Shown here: one piece after another, positions 58,787 to 64,000 of the stretch
How positions within the stretch are numbered: the first letter of the stretch is position 1
Layout of the letters: each line of letters starts with the position of its first letter
Assembly (NCBI RefSeq): GCF_002939785.1
Contig: NZ_MDEC01000020.1
Span: 30,992 to 94,991, forward strand
DNA: 64,000 nt
Origin: Xanthomonas codiaei
GTDB taxonomy: Bacteria > Pseudomonadota > Gammaproteobacteria > Xanthomonadales > Xanthomonadaceae
Reading direction: 5' to 3'
The notes under the pieces: model-generated
The model's database searches: none
The model's input: the letters and a program-made list of their open reading frames with translations, nothing else
What the model was told of the DNA's origin: nothing
Position numbers and translations under genes: made by a program

Positions 58787-59533
58787 TCAGGCCGGGTCCG
58801 CGGCGGCGGTTGCCTGCAGCCGCGATTGCCGCGCCGCCACCTCGCCCAGCAGTGCGCGCAGACGCGGCTGCGGTGCGTTGCCGAGCAGGGTGGTCAGCTG
58901 GGCCAGGAAGCCGGCATGCCCGCCGGCGATGGCGCGGCGCATCCACTGCTCGGCCTGATCGAGCGCGCCCGCATCGGCCAGCAAGGTGGCGTAACTGGCC
59001 TGGCCGCAGAAGTCGCCGGCTTCGGCAGAGCGGCGATACCAGTGGCGCGCGGCATGCGGATCGGCACTGCAGGCCAGGCCCTGGTCGAGATAGCGGGCCA
59101 GGAAGTTCATCGACTTGGCGTGCCCGCGTTCGGCGGCCTGGCGATACAGCGCCAGGGCCTGCGCCTGGTCCTGTGCCACGCCGCGCCCGGAGGCGTACAG
59201 ATGCGCCAGGTTGTACATGCCCCAATCCAGTCCATGCTCGGCGGCGCGGCGGTACCACAGCGCGGCCAGCGCTTCGTTGACGGGGGTGCCAAAGCCCAGT
59301 TCGTGGCAGCGGCCGAGTTGGTTCATGGCCGCCGGCTGCCCGGCATTGGCAGCCACTTCGTACCACAGCATCGCCATGGCCGGATCGGCCGGGATGCCAC
59401 GTCCTTCGGCATAAAGTTGTGCGAGCAACAGCTGCGCATGGCTGTCCTGTCCGGCCGCGGCCTTGCGCAGCGCCGCGATGGCCTGCTCGGGCTGCGTGCG
59501 TCGCAGTGCAGGGTCAAGCGCGGGCTCAGACAT
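58787..59533 (-). CDS. Sel1-like repeat protein
   Basis: A 248-residue soluble protein with about five Sel1-type helical repeats, for example [21 protein letters not shown] and [21 protein letters not shown]. It is a scaffold for protein-protein contacts. It is read together with the PiuC-type dioxygenase gene (8-base overlap) and the PepSY gene. A Sel1 gene in this position is typical of PiuC loci in Xanthomonas and relatives. Confidence 0.86.
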   Translation of the reverse strand: MSEPALDPALRRTQPEQAIAALRKAAAGQDSHAQLLLAQLYAEGRGIPADPAMAMLWYEVAANAGQPAAMNQLGRCHELGFGTPVNEALAALWYRRAAEHGLDWGMYNLAHLYASGRGVAQDQAQALALYRQAAERGHAKSMNFLARYLDQGLACSADPHAARHWYRRSAEAGDFCGQASYATLLADAGALDQAEQWMRRAIAGGHAGFLAQLTTLLGNAPQPRLRALLGEVAARQSRLQATAAADPA

Positions 59534-60212
59534 CGGCCCACTGCCGCAACAGGTTGTGATAAACGCCGGTGAGCTGGATCAGCGACGGATGGCCCGGGGT
59601 GTCCTGCGTCAGCCGTCGGATCGAGACGTCCAGTTCGAACAACAGCCGGCGTTGGGCGGCGTCGCGCAGCATGCTCTGGATCCAGAAGAAGGCGGCCACA
59701 CGCGTGCCGCGGGTGACCGGAGTGACCTTGTGCAGGCTGGTGCCAGGGTAGATCAGCAGATGCCCGGCCGGCAGCTTGACCGATTGCGTGCCATACGTGT
59801 CTTCGATCACCAGCTCGCCGCCGTCGTAGCTGTCCGGGTCGCTGAGAAACAGCGTGGCGGAAACATCGGTACGCACCGGCTCGGCGCCACCACGGCTGCG
59901 GTCGTAACGTACCGCGTTGTCCACGTGATACCCGAACGACTGCCCGCCGCTGTAGCGATTGAACAATGGCGGATAGATCCGCCGCGGCAGCACCGCGGAG
60001 AAGAAGGTGCTGCTGCGCGACAGCGCGTCCAGCACCAGCGCGCCGGCATCGCGCGCGATGGGGCTGTCTTCGGGCAGTTGCGCGTTGTCCTTGGCCTGCG
60101 CGGATTGATGGCCGGCGGTGATGCGGCCGTCGGCCCAGTCGGCCGCGTCCAGACGCGCCCGCAACGCGCCCAGTTGCGCGGCATCGAGGACATCGGGAAT
60201 GGGCAACAACAT
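59526..60212 (-). CDS. piuC: PKHD-type Fe(II)/2-oxoglutarate dioxygenase, PiuC-like
   Basis: A 228-residue dioxygenase with the metal triad: [11 protein letters not shown] (His, Asp) and [19 protein letters not shown] (distal His and the 2-oxoglutarate Arg). PiuC-type genes lie next to TonB-dependent siderophore receptors such as PiuA in P. aeruginosa. It overlaps the Sel1 gene by 8 bases and follows the receptor after about 50 bases. Its target is not known. Confidence 0.92.
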   Translation of the reverse strand: MLLPIPDVLDAAQLGALRARLDAADWADGRITAGHQSAQAKDNAQLPEDSPIARDAGALVLDALSRSSTFFSAVLPRRIYPPLFNRYSGGQSFGYHVDNAVRYDRSRGGAEPVRTDVSATLFLSDPDSYDGGELVIEDTYGTQSVKLPAGHLLIYPGTSLHKVTPVTRGTRVAAFFWIQSMLRDAAQRRLLFELDVSIRRLTQDTPGHPSLIQLTGVYHNLLRQWADV

Positions 60213-60260
60213 GCGGCGGTCTCCACGCCATCCGCGCGGGGCGGATGGCGCCTGGCTGAG

Positions 60261-62579
60261 TCAGAAGCTGAAGGTGGCGTTCAATACCGCCGAGCGGCCT
60301 TCGCCCGGGATCGCCCAGCCATTGCCTGCAGTGACCGTGCCGGCGGCGTTGACGGTGAGGTTGTTGCGCACGCTGGTGTAGTACTCCTCGTCGAACAGGT
60401 TGTTGACGTTCAACTGCAGGCTCAGCCACTCGTTGACGCGCAGGCCGACCATCGCGCGGTGCACCCAGTAATCGTCGGTCTTGATGTAGGCCGCGGTCGA
60501 GGCATTGTTCGGATAGAAGCCGCCCTGGTAGGTGACGCCATAACCGAAGGTCCACTGGTCGAGCGTGTAGGTGGTCCAGATGTTGCCTGCATTGCGCGGG
60601 GTCTGCACCAGCTCGCGTCCGGCCACCGGGTCGCCGGTGAGGCCGGCGGTGCGATTGGACACGCTCTGCAGCACCTCGCTGTCCAGGAAGGTGTAGTTGG
60701 CGAAGATCGACCAGCGGTCGGTCAGGTAGCCAGCCGCGCCCAGCGCGACGCCGTCCACGCGCGCCTTGCCGTCCAGCACCTGCTCGGGGATCAGCGGGTC
60801 GCCGCTGTTGACCTTGTAGTTCTGGCGCTCGTTGCGGAACACCGCTGCGGTCAGCGCCAGGCGCTCGTTGAGCACATCCCACTTGCCGCCCAGCTCGATG
60901 TTGACCGCCGTTTCCGGCGCCACATTGCAGTTGGCGCCAGCGGTGGCGGTGGCGATCGGCGTGCACGAGCCGTTGACCGAGGCCTTGGACGGCGTCTTGC
61001 TGTTGGCGTAGGACAGATACAGGCTGGCGTTGTCCACCGGCTTGAACACCAGGCCGGCGCGATAGGAGAACAGATCTTCCTCGTTGCCGGCCGGAAAGCC
61101 GGCGGCCACGCCAGTGACGTTACCGGCGGCATTGACGGTATAGGTCGTGCTGTCGCCTTCGTTGTGTTCATAGCGGCCGCCCAGGTTGAGCAACCACTGC
61201 TCGTTGAACTGCAGCGTGTCGAACAGGTAGACGGCCTGATTGGTCAGGCTGCCCTTGCTGTGGCCGGTACGCACATAGTTCTGCGGGCCGGTCCAGATGT
61301 TGTACGGGTTATCGAAGGACTGCTGCGGATAGGTGATGCCGGTGGTGGAGCCGTCGGCATTGCGGAAGCTGGTGCCGCTGTCCAGTTCGAAGTCTTCCTT
61401 GCTGATCGCCACGCCGGCGACCACCCGGTGCTCGATCGCGCCGGTGTGCAGGGTGGCGGTCAGGTCGGTCTGGCTGTGCGCGATGAAGTTCTCGGTATCG
61501 CGCACCAGCCCGCGTGGGCCGCTGCTCGGGTTCCAGGTGGCCGGCGGCTGGCCGACGCAGGCGCGCCCGGTGTACGGATCGGTGCCGTTGGGCAGGCACC
61601 AGGTGCCCTGGAGTGCGGTGGCGTTGAGGAACTGGTCCACCCGCTGCAGACGCGCCAGGCTGCGCAGCTTGAAGGTGTCGCTGAAATCCATGTCCAGCAC
61701 GCCGGTCAGCATGTCCACGTCGATCTCCTGACGCGAGGTGTTGCGGTAACCGAAGTAGGTTTCCGGATCCACGCCCGGCAACGGGCCATCGTTGAACGGA
61801 CTGAGCGCGAACGGCACGCCGTACTGCGGCAGGTTGTTGTCGTGCTGGTGCAGGTAGCTCAGGGTGAAGCGCGTGTCCGAACCCAGGCCGAAGGTGACCG
61901 ACGGCGCAAAGCCCCAGCGGTGGCGGAACTCTTCATTGCGGCCCGGCACGTCCTGGGTGTGGCCCATGGCGTTCAGGCGCACCGCGGTGCCGTTGTCGAA
62001 ATCGTGGTTGCTGTCGACGGTAAGGCGGCCGTAGCGGTCGCTGCCGCCGCCGATCAGCACGTTGGTGAAGTCGCCCTGGCCGGCGGTCTTGGTGACCAGA
62101 TTGATGTTGCCACCGACCGAGCCGGCGCCGGACATCGCCGAGTTGGCGCCGTTGATCAGCTCCACTGCCTCGAGGTTGAAGGTGTCGCTGCGGCTGTACT
62201 GCGCGCTGTCGCGCACACCGTCGGTGGTGATATCGCTGCTGGCGGTGAAGCCGCGCAGGTTGATGCTGTCGCCATAGCCGCCGCCGCCTTCGCCGGCACC
62301 GAAGGTGATGCCGGGCAGGGTGCTGAGCACGTCACGCAGCGAGAGCAGGTTCTGCTGGTCCATGGTCTGCTTGGTGACCACGGTGATGGTCTGTGGCGTG
62401 TCGCGCAGCGCCTCGGTGTACTTGGGCGAGGACGGTTTTTGCGCGCGTTCCTGCTGTACCCGGATCGCATCCAGATCCACCGCACCGGGAGGCGCGGGCG
62501 CGTCGCCGGGCTGGGCGATGGCAGGAGCGGACAGCGTCAACAGCACGGCGGACGCGAGCGGGGAAATCCTGGGAGTCAT
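60261..62579 (-). CDS. TonB-dependent catecholate-type siderophore receptor
   Basis: A 772-residue outer-membrane receptor. A signal peptide (MTPRISPLASAVLLTLSAPAIA) is followed by the plug domain with a DTPQTITVVTKQTM segment and GGGYGDSINLRGFT, and then a 22-strand barrel ending LNATFSF. It is similar in layout to Fiu/CirA/PiuA-type receptors, which take up catechol siderophores with iron. A Fur-box-like site lies about 250 bases before its start. It is the first gene of the iron/flavin operon and its size fits the family. Confidence 0.9.
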   Translation of the reverse strand: MTPRISPLASAVLLTLSAPAIAQPGDAPAPPGAVDLDAIRVQQERAQKPSSPKYTEALRDTPQTITVVTKQTMDQQNLLSLRDVLSTLPGITFGAGEGGGGYGDSINLRGFTASSDITTDGVRDSAQYSRSDTFNLEAVELINGANSAMSGAGSVGGNINLVTKTAGQGDFTNVLIGGGSDRYGRLTVDSNHDFDNGTAVRLNAMGHTQDVPGRNEEFRHRWGFAPSVTFGLGSDTRFTLSYLHQHDNNLPQYGVPFALSPFNDGPLPGVDPETYFGYRNTSRQEIDVDMLTGVLDMDFSDTFKLRSLARLQRVDQFLNATALQGTWCLPNGTDPYTGRACVGQPPATWNPSSGPRGLVRDTENFIAHSQTDLTATLHTGAIEHRVVAGVAISKEDFELDSGTSFRNADGSTTGITYPQQSFDNPYNIWTGPQNYVRTGHSKGSLTNQAVYLFDTLQFNEQWLLNLGGRYEHNEGDSTTYTVNAAGNVTGVAAGFPAGNEEDLFSYRAGLVFKPVDNASLYLSYANSKTPSKASVNGSCTPIATATAGANCNVAPETAVNIELGGKWDVLNERLALTAAVFRNERQNYKVNSGDPLIPEQVLDGKARVDGVALGAAGYLTDRWSIFANYTFLDSEVLQSVSNRTAGLTGDPVAGRELVQTPRNAGNIWTTYTLDQWTFGYGVTYQGGFYPNNASTAAYIKTDDYWVHRAMVGLRVNEWLSLQLNVNNLFDEEYYTSVRNNLTVNAAGTVTAGNGWAIPGEGRSAVLNATFSF

Positions 62580-62827
62580 GGAGGGTCTCGAAGAAGGAAA
62601 CGATGCTCCGGCCTGGCGGCGGCTCGGCGGATGCGGGATGGGGTGACGACAGAAAGGACGCGCCGGCTAGCCCGACGCTGTGCGCCGCCGCAGCGGCCCC
62701 TCCGGTACGCCAAGACGCAGCGCCGCCGGGCGCAGGCGCGATGACGGGATGGAGCAGGGGCTGTGCAGGGCTGGGTGCATGGGATCGCAGAAGGCCAGTT
62801 GTTAAGAAGGCCTGAAGAAATGCGATC

Positions 62828-62846
62828 TTAAATGCAAATCATTCTT
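62828..62846. promoter_or_regulatory. Fur-box-like site
   Basis: The sequence TTAAATGCAAATCATTCTT agrees with the 19-base Fur consensus GATAATGATAATCATTATC at 12 positions by eye, centred on the half-site AATCATT. It is in the AT-rich region between the Rieske gene and the siderophore receptor, on the expected side for the receptor promoter. Confidence 0.6.
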
Positions 62847-62929
62847 CTTTGCAAACCCGCCCGACAGGCGGCGTTCGTCGGCCGGGCGCACCGCCCTGTC
62901 GCGTTGCCTGCGTCTGGCCGACGGCGCGT

Positions 62930-63259
62930 TTAGCGGTCGTCGCGAGTCCAGATGCCGTCGTGTTCGCGCTTGACGGGAAACTTGGGTACGGCGGTATAGG
63001 CGGGCGCGCACAGCGGGCGGCCGTCGCGGATATCGAACCGTGCGCTGTGCAGCTGGCATTCGATGGTGCCTGCCACCGGGTCGAAGCTGCCGGGCGACAG
63101 CTCGTAGTCTTCGTGGCTGCAGCGGTCTTCCAGGGCATACAACGCGCCGTCGAGGTTGAACACCACGATCGGGGTGTCGGTCACCTCGTCCCAGACGGTC
63201 TGCAATTCGCCTGGCAGCAGCGCGTCGCTGGCGCAGACGAAGGTCCAGGTTTCGCTCAC
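62930..63259 (-). CDS. Rieske [2Fe-2S] ferredoxin-like protein
   Basis: A 109-residue Rieske protein. The cluster-binding motifs are RCSHEDYEL and ECQLHSARFD. It starts with GTG at 63259, overlapping the acetyltransferase stop by four bases, and this gives MSETWTFVCASDALLPGELQ. It is the NirD/biphenyl-dioxygenase-ferredoxin type that supplies electrons to an oxygenase or a sulfur-assembly system; in many Xanthomonas genomes this type is found near iron-sulfur genes. The partner is not visible here. Confidence 0.92.
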   Translation of the reverse strand: MSETWTFVCASDALLPGELQTVWDEVTDTPIVVFNLDGALYALEDRCSHEDYELSPGSFDPVAGTIECQLHSARFDIRDGRPLCAPAYTAVPKFPVKREHDGIWTRDDR

Positions 63260-63795
63260 GGCGTGGCGTGCTCGAAGCGTTTTTCCAGCACTTCGAAGCG
63301 CAGATCCTGGCGCAACGGCACGCCGAAGCGTTCGTCGCCATAGGGGAACGGCTTGAAGACACCGGTACGACGGTAGCCGCGCCGTTCGTAGAACGCGATG
63401 AGCTCGTGCCGCACGTCGATCACGCTCATGCGGATCAGCGGCAGCTTCCACTCGCTGGCCACGATGCGCTCGCCCTCTGCCAGCAGAGTCTTGCCCAGCC
63501 CGCTGCCCTGGAGCGAGGGATCCACTGCGAACATGCCGAAATACCCGGCGCCGTCATCGTCGGCGATATGCGCGCAGGCCTGCAGGCGGCCGTCCTGCTC
63601 GACCAGCAGCACCAGGCTGCGCTCGCGCAGGATGTCCTGACGCAGCACGGCCGGATCGATACGGGCGCCATCGAGGATATCGGCCTCGGTGGTCCACCCC
63701 ACACGGCTGCTGTCGCCGCGATAGGCCGAGGTCACCAGCTGGACAAGGGCGTCGATGTCATCGACGGTGGCGGTGCGGAAGGTGGTGGTCTGCAT
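63256..63795 (-). CDS. GNAT family N-acetyltransferase
   Basis: A 179-residue acetyltransferase with the acetyl-CoA loop LQGSGLGKTLLAEGERI and a conserved RRGYRRTGVF end. It starts MQTTTFRTATVDDIDALVQLV. Substrate is unknown. It overlaps the Rieske gene by four bases, and the two are likely one operon. Confidence 0.87.
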   Translation of the reverse strand: MQTTTFRTATVDDIDALVQLVTSAYRGDSSRVGWTTEADILDGARIDPAVLRQDILRERSLVLLVEQDGRLQACAHIADDDGAGYFGMFAVDPSLQGSGLGKTLLAEGERIVASEWKLPLIRMSVIDVRHELIAFYERRGYRRTGVFKPFPYGDERFGVPLRQDLRFEVLEKRFEHATP

Positions 63796-64000
63796 GTGGG
63801 GCAGTTTAGCGAGAATCGGGGGGGCGGGAGTCGAGATTCGGGATTCGCTGGTGCTTGGTCTGCTGCATCAGATATGCACGCCGGTCAGCTCGGTGCGCGC
63901 AGGATCCGCTGAGCAAGCCCCTTATCTCTTGGCGATCTGCCAGATTAGGCGTCGAGAGCCGGCGTGGTCGACCGATAGCCCACAGGTCTGAGTGACCGCG
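63796..64000. other. Right edge of window, no supported gene
   Basis: About 200 bases with no supported gene. Two partial heptamers of the GGGATTC type (GATTCGGGATTCG at 63836-63848) are the same unit as the array downstream of rapZ. Confidence 0.4.

Overview
This is a high-GC, gene-dense chromosomal stretch that fits the genus Xanthomonas. The supporting signs are an OryR/XccR-type LuxR solo next to a proline iminopeptidase gene with a lux-box-like site, an hprK-containing PTS/rpoN/lpt/kds cluster, a secreted pectate lyase, tandem DUF3108 genes, and a TonB receptor followed by SapC, cupin and tryptophan-halogenase genes. The assignment rests on gene content and remembered family knowledge; no database search was possible.

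Layout. 1-4054: the 3' end of a TonB-dependent receptor, then SapC-like, cupin-like and tryptophan-halogenase genes on one strand. 4088-9629: a Tat-type metallo-beta-lactamase-fold protein, a secreted FG-GAP-like protein, a trypsin-like protease broken by a frameshift, and an amino-acid permease. 9825-11700: the LuxR solo and pip. 11778-17219: an accessory island with an orphan toxin fragment, an AT-rich Imm11-type immunity gene, a 1265-residue protein with an N-terminal AHH nuclease domain, and a membrane-anchored coiled-coil partner. 17844-21093: pectate lyase and a second permease. 21522-23935: cyanide-insensitive-type bd oxidase (cioAB). 24101-26401: lipoprotein esterase and mgtE. 26699-29151: ptsI, HPr and a mannose-type EIIA. 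29703-37299 (minus): kdsD, kdsC, lptC, lptA, lptB, rpoN, hpf, ptsN, hprK, rapZ, an envelope and nitrogen-PTS regulatory unit. 37354-39431: ibaG-type bolA, murA and a small EF-hand-like membrane protein. 39955-49617: tandem DUF3108 genes, purN and purM, DUF2066, AI-2E-type permease, hda, murU/amgK and a GlsB-like protein. 50058-53329: M20 peptidase, ComEA-like protein, HutD-like protein. 53632-62579 (minus): an iron/flavin locus with a TonB siderophore receptor, PiuC-type dioxygenase, Sel1 protein, PepSY membrane protein, DUF2271, DUF4198, ApbE and a membrane flavoprotein reductase. 62930-63795: a Rieske protein and a GNAT acetyltransferase.

The points that most deserve a second look are: the Imm11/AHH locus with its displaced toxin fragment and unusual N-terminal toxin domain; the iron locus, which looks like a complete NADPH-to-periplasm electron chain; several short tandem repeats that extend or expand coding sequences (inverted heptamer arrays forming the C-termini of both Hda and MurU, and hexamers in the HutD-like protein and the flavoprotein reductase); a heptamer array downstream of rapZ; and an inverted pair of REP-like hairpins with compensatory stem changes.
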